Made by a program: the position numbers and the translations under genes. A DNA stretch of 64,000 nt from CAVYGN01 sp963796325 (GTDB lineage: Bacteria; Spirochaetota; Brevinematia; Brevinematales; JAOACQ01): NCBI GenBank assembly GCA_963796325.1, contig CAWCLF010000001.1, positions 2,108,001-2,172,000 on the forward strand. The letters run 5' to 3'. How positions within the stretch are numbered: the stretch's first letter is position 1; every line of letters begins with the position of its first letter. Of this stretch, positions 1 through 7,551 are shown one piece after another. Below the pieces are notes generated by a model. It saw nothing but the letters and a program-made list of their open reading frames with translations. It searched no databases and had not been told where the DNA came from.

Positions 1-1373
1 AATCCATGATCACCGGCGAACCGGTTCCGGTTGAAAAAACGGCCGGGGGCAGAGTAACCGGCGGAACTGTCAACACAAATGGCAGCTTCGTATTCATTGC
101 TGAAAAGGTGGGAAAAGACACGCTCCTGGCCCGCATCATCGATATGGTTAACAGGGCTTCGAGGTCGAAAGCGCCCGTCCAGAGGCTGGCGGACAGGATA
201 GCAAAGTACTTTGTCCAGGCTGTGGTCCTGGTTGCCGTAATGACTTTTCTTACCTGGGGGTTTATCTTTTCAGCCTGGGACAGGGGTCTTTTATACGCCA
301 TAGCCGTTCTGATCATAGCCTGTCCATGCGCCCTGGGGCTGGCCACTCCGGTATCGATCATGGTCGGAACCGGCAGGGGAGCAAGCTTCGGGATACTGAT
401 CAAAAACGCGAAAGCGATAGAACAGATGCGCAGGGTCGATACCGTCCTGGTCGATAAGACCGGAACGCTGACTTTGGGCAGGCCGGTCCTGCAGGAATTC
501 ATGGGTTTCGGCGGCTTAAGCGACAATGAAGCTCTTCAATACGCAGCTTCCGTGGATAACAACAGCGAACACCCGCTTGCGGCGGCTATAGTCAGGGGCG
601 CTAAAGACAGGAATGTAAGACTTCTGGACACGAAGGATTTCAAGTCCCTGACCGGCCTGGGCGTATCGGCAAAAATAAACGGCGTGGAAACGGCCGTAGG
701 CAACGAAAGGCTTTTGGAACATTACCGGATCGGGTTCGACGACGAAAACGGGATTGTAAAGGAGCTCCGGGGTAAAGGCCAGACCGTGATGTTCTTACTG
801 TCGGACAGTCGATTGAAGGGCGTCATCAGCGTGGCGGACCCTATCAAGGAAAGCACGCGGACGGCGGTGAGGGAGCTTCATGAAAGGAAAGTAAGAATTG
901 TAATGCTCACGGGAGACAACAGGATAACCGCAAAAGCGGTTTCAGACGAACTTTCGCTGGACGAATTCAGGTCGGAATACCTGCCGGAGGACAAATTCAA
1001 TGCTGTTAAAGAATTCCAGGCAAAAAAAGCGGTCGTAGCCATGGCCGGGGACGGGATAAACGATGCACCGGCTCTGGCTCAGGCGGATATCGGCATTGCG
1101 ATGGGAACGGGCACTGATGTGGCTATGGAAAGCTCGGATATCACCCTGGTAAAGGGCGACCTGATGGGGATAGCGAGGGCGAAAATATTAAGCGGCCTGG
1201 TTATGCGAAATATAAGGCAGAACCTCTTTTTCGCATTTATTTATAATTCCATCGGCATACCCGTCGCGGCTCTGGGGCTGCTTAACCCAATATTCGCCGG
1301 GCTGGCTATGGCCATTAGTTCCGTTTCGGTTCTCACAAACGCCCTGCGCATCCAGAGGGCGAGGCTGGAGTGA
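1..1373 (+). CDS. copA: Copper-translocating P1B-type ATPase, 3' part
   Basis: Pumps Cu(I) across the inner membrane using ATP. The reading frame is open to the left edge (codon at 3-5 reads Ser, giving S-M-ITGE), so only the part from the actuator-domain TGE loop onward is present, about 456 residues. Counting from Met at position 6, the CPC metal-site motif is at residues 106-108 (IACPCALG) and the phosphorylated Asp is in DKTGT at 150-154. These are followed by the SEHP motif, MLTGDN and GDGINDAP, and two C-terminal membrane helices ending near ALRIQRARLE. CPC indicates a Cu+/Ag+ (P1B-1) type exporter. A secreted Gly/Met/Tyr-rich protein and a SHOCT protein follow, a neighbourhood often seen with copper exporters. 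Confidence in family is very high; metal specificity is inferred from CPC. Confidence 0.96.
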   Translation, partial: SMITGEPVPVEKTAGGRVTGGTVNTNGSFVFIAEKVGKDTLLARIIDMVNRASRSKAPVQRLADRIAKYFVQAVVLVAVMTFLTWGFIFSAWDRGLLYAIAVLIIACPCALGLATPVSIMVGTGRGASFGILIKNAKAIEQMRRVDTVLVDKTGTLTLGRPVLQEFMGFGGLSDNEALQYAASVDNNSEHPLAAAIVRGAKDRNVRLLDTKDFKSLTGLGVSAKINGVETAVGNERLLEHYRIGFDDENGIVKELRGKGQTVMFLLSDSRLKGVISVADPIKESTRTAVRELHERKVRIVMLTGDNRITAKAVSDELSLDEFRSEYLPEDKFNAVKEFQAKKAVVAMAGDGINDAPALAQADIGIAMGTGTDVAMESSDITLVKGDLMGIARAKILSGLVMRNIRQNLFFAFIYNSIGIPVAALGLLNPIFAGLAMAISSVSVLTNALRIQRARLE

Positions 1374-1441
1374 AAAATGAATTTTTAATACTAAAGTAAA
1401 TTATTAAATTTATAGTATCTATAAATTCAAAGGAGGAGCAT

Positions 1442-1526
1442 ATGCATGAAAAATTGTTAGTTTCTTTTTTTACGTTGTTGCTGGCTTCTTATCCATTGCT
1501 TGCTTCGGCGCCCCGTGTGTTAGGAT
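1442..1526 (+). pseudogene. 5' fragment of secreted protein gene interrupted by IS3
   Basis: Begins with a near-perfect Shine-Dalgarno (aaaggaggag) before ATG at 1442 and encodes a typical signal peptide: MHEK, a hydrophobic core, then a Leu-Ala-Ser-Ala cleavage-like site, followed by PRVLG. The frame hits TAG, formed partly by the IS end, at 1526-1528. Removing bases 1527-3090 (1564 bp) joins this frame exactly to the open frame starting LDKNRAQAF at 3093, so the two pieces are almost certainly one gene. It lies 68 bp after copA. Confidence 0.8.
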
Positions 1527-1557
1527 AGTTGTCGCCTAAAATATTAGGGGATAAAAA

Positions 1558-2040
1558 ATGAATAGTCAAATTCATTCAGAAGAATTCAGGAAAGCTGCGG
1601 TTCAAAAGATGTGTATTCCTGGCGGAAAGACCGTGATTGAATTGAGCAAGGAAATAGGAGTGAGTGATCAGACCCTTTACAATTGGAGGAAAATGATCCA
1701 GAATAATGTATCTAGAGGATACCAGGAGAGAAGCCCGAGAGGCTGGAAACTATCTGATAAATATCAGGCGGTATTAGACACTGCAAGCCAATCGGGAGAA
1801 GAGTTGGGCCAGTGGCTAAGGAAAAACGGACTTCAGACAACGCATATCGAACTCTGGAAACAGGAGTGTAAATCAGTGTTATCTAATAACTCATATAGAG
1901 AAGAAAACAAGGGTTTGAAAGCAAAAATCATAGAATTAGAAAAGGAAATTAACCGTAAGGATAAAACTATAGCCGAGGTTACTTCTCTGCTGGTGCTTAA
2001 AAAAAAACTGAACAAGCTATTCGGCAAAGAGGAAGATTAA
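1558..2040 (+). CDS. IS3-family transposase OrfA
   Basis: 160-residue DNA-binding subunit. An N-terminal helix-turn-helix (roughly residues 8-45, containing VIELSKEIGVSDQTLYNWRK) should recognise the IS ends. The middle segment (ELGQWLRKNGL..HIELWKQE) is characteristic of the longer OrfA subgroup, and the C-terminus is a Lys/Glu-rich coiled coil. It is longer than the classic OrfA of about 100 residues. It ends 5 nt before orfB with no overlap, so I see no need for a programmed frameshift. Confidence 0.88.
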   Translation: MNSQIHSEEFRKAAVQKMCIPGGKTVIELSKEIGVSDQTLYNWRKMIQNNVSRGYQERSPRGWKLSDKYQAVLDTASQSGEELGQWLRKNGLQTTHIELWKQECKSVLSNNSYREENKGLKAKIIELEKEINRKDKTIAEVTSLLVLKKKLNKLFGKEED

Positions 2041-2045
2041 CTCCC

Positions 2046-3074
2046 ATGGATATACGGATAGATATCTGCGCCTTGATTAATGAGGCTGTAACAGCAGGTG
2101 CAAGCAGGGATAAGGCTTGTGAAGAATCAGGTTATGACATCAGGACCATACAGCGCTGGGATAAAAATCTTGAGGGAGACAGAAGAAAATTGAGAAATGT
2201 AATGCCTTCTAATGCCCTGTCGGCCGAAGAAAGGGAGGAGATCATCTCCTGCTGCTGCAGCGAGAGATTTAGAGATATGACGCCGAATGAAATAGTGCCG
2301 TTATTGGCCGAGGAAGGGGTCTATAAAGGATCAGAATCTACTTTTTATCGTGTATTGAAAGATAATAATATGCTTCATCATAGATATGAAACAAAGCCCA
2401 AAATGGCAAGGAAAACGCCAAGAGAACTGGAAGCGACAGGGCCTAATCAGGTATGGAGCTGGGATATTACTTATATATCCAGTCTTATCAAGGGCCAGTA
2501 TTTCTATCTCTATCTGTTTGAGGATGTCTGGAGCCGTAAGATAGTCGGCTGGAAAATGCAGGAGGAGGAAAGCTCTGAACATGCCGCAAGGATGATGGCA
2601 GAAATCGGAGAAACCATTGATTTGAAAGGCTTGTATTTACATTCTGACAATGGTTCTCCTATGAAAGGAGCAACGATGTTATCGACCTTGCAGAGGCTAC
2701 AGGTTATGCCTTCATTTTCAAGGCCGAGCGTAAGTAACGATAATCCTTACTCAGAATCATTGTTTAAGACATTGAAATATAATGTGAAATACCCTGGCCA
2801 TTTTGAGACAATGGAAGAGGCAGAAATATGGATGCAAAATTTTGTAGATTGGTATAACAATAAGCATCTTCATTCAGGTATTGGATATGTAACGCCTGCA
2901 CAGAGGCATGACGGTAAAGATAAAGCTATCCTACAGACAAGAGAAAACACTTATGAGGCTGCAAAAAGTAAGCACCCTGAAAGATGGTCAGGAGAATGTA
3001 AAAAATGGGAACGTGTAGAATCTGTATTTTTAAATCCGAGTAAGACTAACAAGGAATCGTTGATTGCTGCGTAA
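2046..3074 (+). CDS. IS3-family transposase OrfB (DDE integrase)
   Basis: 342-residue catalytic transposase with an rve-type integrase core. The acidic triad is intact: Asp140 (WSWDITYI), Asp201 (LHSDNGS) and Glu237 (YSESLFK), with D-60-D-35-E spacing. An N-terminal HTH_21-like region precedes it. The C-terminus ends in NKESLIAA just before the right inverted repeat. Both ORFs are uninterrupted, so the element may be recently active. Confidence 0.93.
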   Translation: MDIRIDICALINEAVTAGASRDKACEESGYDIRTIQRWDKNLEGDRRKLRNVMPSNALSAEEREEIISCCCSERFRDMTPNEIVPLLAEEGVYKGSESTFYRVLKDNNMLHHRYETKPKMARKTPRELEATGPNQVWSWDITYISSLIKGQYFYLYLFEDVWSRKIVGWKMQEEESSEHAARMMAEIGETIDLKGLYLHSDNGSPMKGATMLSTLQRLQVMPSFSRPSVSNDNPYSESLFKTLKYNVKYPGHFETMEEAEIWMQNFVDWYNNKHLHSGIGYVTPAQRHDGKDKAILQTRENTYEAAKSKHPERWSGECKKWERVESVFLNPSKTNKESLIAA

Positions 3075-3090
3075 AATAAAAGCGACAACT

Positions 3091-3554
3091 CCCTTGACAA
3101 AAACCGGGCGCAGGCTTTCAAGGACGGAGGCTACGGATACGGTTACGGACCGATCCAGGCCCTGGAGCAATCCAAGGAAGTACAGGCCGAGCTTGCGAAA
3201 ATCCGGCAGGAACAGGGCTTGAAGGAAGGGCAGACCATCAATCCGGATAAGGTGAGCCCGAAGCTTCTCGGAGAGCTGGGCGATACGGTAATGGATGCCG
3301 CTATCGGCAATAAAAAGGCCCATGAATGGATGGACAATATGATGGGCGGCGAAGGCTCGCAGTCGCTCGAGTATATGCATGAGCGGATGGGGTACCGCTA
3401 CCTGCTCGGATTGCCCATTGGCATGATGGGCCTGGGACCACAGGGCTATTACGGTATGCCGGGCTACGGCGGAGGATACGGCCCCGGTCCGTTCCGGGGA
3501 AATCCATTTTATTATACAAATAAAATAACAAACAATTTCTGGAAAGGAGGTCCT
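3091..3554 (+). pseudogene. 3' part of the IS-split secreted Gly/Tyr/Met-rich protein
   Basis: Continues the frame of the 1442 fragment after the insertion: LDKNRAQAFKDGGYGYG, a charged helical stretch rich in Lys/Glu/Gln, then GMMGLGPQGYYGMPGYGGG and related Gly/Tyr/Met/Pro-rich sequence. I do not recognise the family. A periplasmic or outer-surface metal-related protein is a guess based on the signal peptide and copA. No stop codon separates this frame from the SHOCT gene at 3555, although both other frames have stops at about 3523-3534 just upstream of the next SD. A small indel may have removed the original stop. An ATG at 3219 is the first in-frame start after the IS. Confidence 0.6.
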
Positions 3555-3812
3555 ATGATGTGGAATTACGGCAACGGATACGGCCCGGGTATGATGGGCT
3601 GGGGATTCGGCTGGGGAGGTATGCTTATGGGTTTGATATTTCTTGTCGTGGTGATCCTTGTAATTGTATTTGCGGTAAGGGCTGCGAGGGGAGGATATAT
3701 TACAGGTCCCGCTTCGCATGAGACGCCTCTGGATATTCTGAAGAAACGATACGCCAAGGGCGAAATATCGAAGGATGACTTCGAAAGGATGAAAAAAGAC
3801 CTGCAGGGCTGA
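3555..3812 (+). CDS. Small SHOCT-domain membrane protein
   Basis: 85 residues. The start is chosen because of a very strong SD (ggaaaggaggt at 3541-3551) just before ATGATG. An N-terminal Met/Gly/Trp/Tyr-rich segment (MMWNYGNGYGPGMMGWG) leads into one transmembrane helix (about residues 24-42). The C-terminal 28 residues form a SHOCT domain (PLDILKKRYAKGEISKDDFE). Such proteins are commonly found beside metal-resistance genes; the function is unknown. The frame is continuous with the disrupted upstream gene, so a longer fused product from 3219 is formally possible. Confidence 0.8.
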   Translation: MMWNYGNGYGPGMMGWGFGWGGMLMGLIFLVVVILVIVFAVRAARGGYITGPASHETPLDILKKRYAKGEISKDDFERMKKDLQG

Positions 3813-4009
3813 TCGAATAACGATAACCGGTAAAGGGGAGCGATTTCGTCGCCTGGCAGGTCCCGCAGGCAAGGATTTCGCCGCCTTAATTCCGTCCCAC
3901 AGATTTATCAAAATTTTTTATTTATGGTACATGATAAGTGGCGCATAGAATACAATATTCAGCCTCAGATAGGTGAGAGAGGACAAAAGAAAATATTTTA
4001 AAAAAGCTA

Positions 4010-4037
4010 TTGACGAATTCATAAATCGTGATAATAT
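4010..4037 (+). promoter_or_regulatory. Sigma70-like promoter for DUF2934 gene
   Basis: -35 TTGACG (4010-4015), 16-bp spacer, -10 TAATAT (4032-4037), about 39 nt upstream of the ATG at 4076. By eye only. Confidence 0.5.
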
Positions 4038-4075
4038 TTGATCTCAATATGGGAAAAGTTTTTCAGGAGGCTTTT

Positions 4076-4246
4076 ATGACAACAGCAACAGAAGTGAAAA
4101 AGCTGAAGCCGGCCGATTATTTTGAAGTTGTTGAAAGGAGAGCTAATGAACTTTTTCTGGAACGTATTGATAGAGCGGCCGAAGGAAATTACATATCTGA
4201 CTGGTCCCGGGCGGAAAAAGAAATTAAGTCAAAATACCATCTGTGA
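4076..4246 (+). CDS. Small DUF2934-like protein A
   Basis: 56 residues, started at 4076 because the SD caggagg lies 5 nt upstream. The second half matches the DUF2934 pattern: RANELFLERI, then a SDWSRAEKEIKSKY ending. DUF2934 proteins are short and acidic/basic with no established function. It converges with a paralogue on the other strand with only 2 bp between the stop codons. Two further paralogues lie within 2 kb. Confidence 0.7.
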   Translation: MTTATEVKKLKPADYFEVVERRANELFLERIDRAAEGNYISDWSRAEKEIKSKYHL

Positions 4247-4248
4247 AA

Positions 4249-4440
4249 TTATATTCCGTGCTTCGACTTTATTTCTTTCTCGGCCTGGAACCAATCCGAC
4301 ACTTCGTCTCCCGAAGTCCCTTTTAATTTGCGTTCTACATATAATTCATAAGCCCTCAATCTGACTTCTACATCGAGCAGAATATTATCAAGAATAGATT
4401 TTCCTTTCTTGTATTTGATGAAATCATTACTTTCAGGCAT
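4249..4440 (-). CDS. Small DUF2934-like protein B
   Basis: 63 residues. The C-terminal half has RAYELYVERKLKG, then GDEVSDWFQAEKEIKSKHG, the same DUF2934-like signature as the genes at 4076 and 5693. An SD-like AGGGG lies before the ATG. It is downstream of the PilZ pair on the same strand with a 41-bp gap, so co-transcription is possible. The N-terminus (PESNDFIKYKKGKS) differs from the other copies. Confidence 0.7.
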   Translation of the reverse strand: MPESNDFIKYKKGKSILDNILLDVEVRLRAYELYVERKLKGTSGDEVSDWFQAEKEIKSKHGI

Positions 4441-4481
4441 ATGTTCCCCTGAAATTTATATTTGAGTTCTCATAAGAGGTT

Positions 4482-4793
4482 TTAGAAATTTTTTGAGTTC
4501 ATTATATAATCCAGCTGTTCATCCGATAATTGCTCAAATTTTACCCCGATAATATTTCCATCCACCCTGTCGACTGTTGCGGCAAAATTATTTTTATCCA
4601 ATGTTATATTTATTTTATCCCCAGCCATTAGAAATCCTTTTACTCTAATAGTCATTCCCTGGGATGTTATATCAATAATCTGGCACGAACACATTGTCTT
4701 GTTAAATTCATATTTGGCATCCAAAATAAGAGGCTTCCTCTCATTGTTCCGTCTTTCTTCAAATTTAGAATCCATTTTTTTGCTCGTTATCAT
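4482..4793 (-). CDS. PilZ-domain protein (c-di-GMP binding)
   Basis: 103-residue single-domain PilZ protein. The c-di-GMP motifs are visible: an Arg-rich RRNNERKP segment (RxxxR type) near residues 14-21 and DITSQG (D-x-S/T-x-x-G) about 20 residues later. It would act as a cytosolic c-di-GMP receptor. Its start overlaps the stop of the upstream receiver-PilZ gene by 4 nt (ATGA), so the two are translationally coupled. The output partner is not identifiable from the sequence. Confidence 0.85.
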   Translation of the reverse strand: MITSKKMDSKFEERRNNERKPLILDAKYEFNKTMCSCQIIDITSQGMTIRVKGFLMAGDKINITLDKNNFAATVDRVDGNIIGVKFEQLSDEQLDYIMNSKNF

Positions 4794-5614
4794 TCAGATT
4801 TCGACAAATCTTCACTCTGTCCCCGGGGATTATTCTTTTTTTCAGAATCCTCACCAATTCCTCCTTCTTCCTTCCCGTTTTTATTATCATCCCCAACACA
4901 GGATATTTTTTTAAAAATGTACTGAGAAATAGCGCCTCTTATTTCTGCTGCCATATTTTTAAACCGGAACGCGCAAAAATTTTTCTGGTATACAACAGTC
5001 TCTCCATCTATAAAGATATCCTTCCCATCTAAAATGAACTGCATATTATTTATCTCAGAACCGATACTTATTGAATCGGCAGGGAACGACCCGACTAATT
5101 CGACAGCTATGCCGCCCAAACTGATATCTTTAATTTGACCTATAATAAGCTGCGAATTAACGGGAGAACGAAATTTAATACCGATCCTGTCATCAGGGTC
5201 GATTTTAACCCGCACATATTTTCTTTCAGGAGGAACGCCGCGGACCTTTTGGTATGCATCCATAATATATTTATTTACAAATTCTTCAGTGGCATTACTT
5301 TTAATAAAACCGATAACGCCGTACTGAATTGCCGATTCAATGGTTTGCTTATCGATTGAGCCGATGAGAAGAATTATACCCGTCTTGTTCACTTCCGGAG
5401 AGGAATGATTTTTTATTTGTTTTACCAGTTCAAAGATGGCATCGAAATCTTCCTTTATAACATCTAAAACCGCTATTTCAGCCGAATGCCGTTGAATATC
5501 ATTGATGAAGTTATCCGAATGTTCTGTGTGATATAACGTTATTCCTGCTGAAAACAAGGCATTGACAAATGTACTTCTGGCATAGTTGGACTGTGTATAG
5601 ATCAAAACATTCAT
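4790..5614 (-). CDS. Receiver-like plus PilZ-domain protein
   Basis: 274 residues. The N-terminal 120 or so resemble a response-regulator receiver fold (VLIYTQSNYARSTFVNAL, VLDV, then a GVIGFIKSNATEEF segment like the conserved Lys region), though the acidic pocket looks incomplete, so phosphorylation is doubtful. Residues about 130-245 form a PilZ domain with RKYVRVKI (RxxxR) and DISLGG. The tail is charged, low-complexity Lys/Glu/Ser sequence. It probably couples an input to c-di-GMP sensing. It is upstream of, and overlaps, a second PilZ gene. Confidence 0.82.
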   Translation of the reverse strand: MNVLIYTQSNYARSTFVNALFSAGITLYHTEHSDNFINDIQRHSAEIAVLDVIKEDFDAIFELVKQIKNHSSPEVNKTGIILLIGSIDKQTIESAIQYGVIGFIKSNATEEFVNKYIMDAYQKVRGVPPERKYVRVKIDPDDRIGIKFRSPVNSQLIIGQIKDISLGGIAVELVGSFPADSISIGSEINNMQFILDGKDIFIDGETVVYQKNFCAFRFKNMAAEIRGAISQYIFKKISCVGDDNKNGKEEGGIGEDSEKKNNPRGQSEDLSKSE

Positions 5615-5692
5615 AGTTTTTCCTTTCCAATATCCTGCCCGCTATAAATGATATACTCCCATATCAAATGATAATGATATCATCAGCCGCCT

Positions 5693-5929
5693 TTATTTCA
5701 TTTTGTACATGCTCTTAATCTCTTCTTCAGCCTGCAGCCAGTCGGACATCTCATCACCTCCGATCCCCTTTTGCATCCTTTCCAGATATATTTCATGCGC
5801 CCGCTTTTTAATTTCCCCCAAAAAATCTTTCATTTCTGATTTTGAAGCTGATTTATTTGTTTCCGACTTCTTGCCTGGACTCTTTTTTTTCGCCGGTTTT
5901 TTAGCCGCAGTTTCTTTTTTAGCAGGCAT
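5693..5929 (-). CDS. Small DUF2934-like protein C with Lys/Ala-rich N-terminus
   Basis: 78 residues from the ATG at 5929 (MPAKKETAAKK), chosen because the SD AGGAGG sits just upstream. A longer frame to 5974 has no SD. The first 35 residues are a histone-H1-like Lys/Ala/Ser-rich tail that could bind nucleic acid. The C-terminal part carries the DUF2934-like signature (RAHEIYLERMQKG, GDEMSDWLQAEEEIKSMY). It is the third copy of this family within 2 kb. Confidence 0.72.
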   Translation of the reverse strand: MPAKKETAAKKPAKKKSPGKKSETNKSASKSEMKDFLGEIKKRAHEIYLERMQKGIGGDEMSDWLQAEEEIKSMYKMK

Positions 5930-5974
5930 TACATTCCTCCTACTATTATTTAATTTCATATATATAATCGTCAT

Positions 5975-6297
5975 TCAATAGTGATAGCGGGCCAGGTTAC
6001 CGATCCTCTCTCTTTTCACCTTGATATTAGTTAAATTTTGAAAAATGACAAGCATTTTTTCATTTAAAAATTGTTAATTTTTAATTAAAATTATATGAAA
6101 TGCTTATGGAATTGTTAAGGAGTCATTATTATTCCCCATCAATCTTAGATCACCAGGAATATTTACTTGATCGAAATTATAACAATTTTTCAACCGGGAC
6201 CGGTCCACCATGTTATGCACCCTTCTGCGAAGGGCCCAAACAGTATAATCCGGCTTGGATGGAAAAAGGATGGGCAGGGTAAACCTGCGGTAAAATG
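5975..6297. other. Intergenic region, AT-rich
   Basis: No convincing gene. There is an 8-bp inverted repeat AAGCATTT (6050-6057) / AAATGCTT (6098-6105) around AT-rich sequence. The two short overlapping frames at 6100-6349 lack SD sequences and recognisable similarity. Confidence 0.5.
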
Positions 6298-7077
6298 CTA
6301 TGATAATAACATTCCGCCATCCACGATGATCGTTTCACCGGTTATATAATCAGCATCGGAAGAAGCCAGGAATACGGCTACCTTGGCTATATCATCAGGA
6401 AGGCCCATCCTGCCGAGAGGTATCCTTGCAGTAAAGGCATCAACCATCTGTTTCATCTGTTCCTTTGTCATTCCGCTGCCTTCAAGCGGTATTGAAGCGC
6501 CCTCAGTCTGGATTCCTCCCGGTGCAATGGCATTGACGGTTATTCCATAATGTGCCAGCTCCAGGGCCAGGCTTTTTGTGAACATCACAACCCCTCCCTT
6601 GGATGAATCATAAGCAGCAAGTCCAATCATAGAGGGGTGAAAGGAGTCAATGGAGGCAATATTGATAATCTTTCCCTTTTTTCCACGCTCTATCATTTTT
6701 CTTGCCGCTTCCTTTGAAATAAATGCCAAACCTTTCAGATTAATCCGGTAAACCTTGTCGAAAATATCCGGTGTCATCTCGAGCATTGGTTTCTGCGGGT
6801 AAATACCGGCATTGTTGACCAATATATCAATTTCTCCGAATGTTTTAATGCATCTTTCCACCAGCTTACCCCATGTACCTTCGTCAGACACGTCAGCCAG
6901 GAAAGTTGCGACTTTATTAGGATCTAAATTTCCAGCGGCTTTTTTTAACGCTTCTTCGTTAATATCTGTAAGCAGGACATTTGCCCCTTCTTCTGTAAAA
7001 TGCTTGACTATGCTCAAACCGATTCCCATTGCTCCGCCGGTAACTATTGCCGCTTTCCCTTTTAATTTGCTACTCAT
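6298..7077 (-). CDS. SDR-family oxidoreductase (FabG/glucose-dehydrogenase-like)
   Basis: 259-residue classical short-chain dehydrogenase. It has the cofactor motif TGGAMGIG (about residues 14-21), an Asp at the end of beta-2 (LLTDIN, suggesting NAD preference), NNAG near residue 90, and the catalytic Ser...Tyr-x-x-x-Lys (IASIDSF, AAYDSSKGG). The C-terminus YITGETIIVDGGM is typical. The substrate cannot be deduced. The start has an upstream GGAGG-type SD (ctggaggtatga on the minus strand). It stands alone between the DUF2934 cluster and the IS region. Confidence 0.9.
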   Translation of the reverse strand: MSSKLKGKAAIVTGGAMGIGLSIVKHFTEEGANVLLTDINEEALKKAAGNLDPNKVATFLADVSDEGTWGKLVERCIKTFGEIDILVNNAGIYPQKPMLEMTPDIFDKVYRINLKGLAFISKEAARKMIERGKKGKIINIASIDSFHPSMIGLAAYDSSKGGVVMFTKSLALELAHYGITVNAIAPGGIQTEGASIPLEGSGMTKEQMKQMVDAFTARIPLGRMGLPDDIAKVAVFLASSDADYITGETIIVDGGMLLS

Positions 7078-7386
7078 TTCATACCTCCAGAAATCAGAAT
7101 ATTATTAAGTTAAGTATTTATATAAAACTAATTAAATAATTAGAAAAGTCAACTTTAATAGAATATAAAATTATTCCAATGGAGGATGGAAAGGGAAAGC
7201 GTAGTATTATTTCTGTTTTCACTTTATGAAAATATCATTTATATCTTGATCTTTCCTAAGCTGATCGATTCTTTTTTGGATGATAAGACAAAAACCATGT
7301 TAAAATAAAGAGGGGCAAGGAAATGTTTAGCGACCTTCCCTGCCCCTAATAAACACCTAACAGGTGTAAAAAGTGGTTGTCTAATT
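7078..7386. other. Intergenic region at the left flank of the IS1380-type element
   Basis: No gene supported. It carries an imperfect hairpin with 12-nt arms (7311-7322 / 7336-7347, 11 of 12 paired) and a second small hairpin ACACCT-AAC-AGGTGT (7353-7367), both shortly before the transposase ATG at 7387. These could be the leader of the IS1380-type transposase or mark the element's left end; I could not define its terminal repeat. Confidence 0.5.
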
Positions 7387-7500
7387 ATGAAACAATTACA
7401 TGAAAATCTCAAAAAGAACGCAAATGAAATAGTGGATATCGGAATAACAAACGACAGCTTATCCGGGAGAGGCGGTTTAGCTTTCATACTCCGTTTCTCC
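7387..7500 (+). pseudogene. N-terminal fragment of IS1380-family transposase
   Basis: Encodes MKQLHENLKKNANEIVDIG, then GRGGLAFILRFS, which matches the start of IS1380-family transposases, before the frame runs into the left end of the inserted IS3 element at 7501. The rest of the protein resumes at 8764. Confidence 0.75.
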
Positions 7501-7551
7501 TGCGCCCTTTGTCAAGAACAATTATCCAAAAGGTTTAAGGTGTATCCAGGG

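Larger units (their letters stand above)
1527..3090 (+). mobile_element. IS3-family insertion sequence
   Basis: Two consecutive transposase genes lie between 9-bp terminal inverted repeats AGTTGTCGC (1527-1535) and GCGACAACT (3082-3090); the similarity extends inward as AT-rich sequence. The inner TGT...ACA fits IS3-family ends. I could not find a flanking direct repeat, so the exact ends are uncertain by a few bases. The element interrupts a secreted-protein gene. Confidence 0.85.

Noticed and set aside
1500..3100. Direct-repeat target duplication around the first IS3
   Set aside because: Flanking bases (GGAT and CCCT) do not match; the ends remain approximate.
3030..3911. Long minus-strand frame of 293 codons over the disrupted gene and SHOCT gene
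   Set aside because: Antisense shadow of the Gly-rich plus-strand frames; no SD, low-complexity odd composition and no recognisable protein.
6100..6349. Two overlapping short frames (60 codons each)
   Set aside because: No SD, no similarity, and they overlap the SDR gene end.
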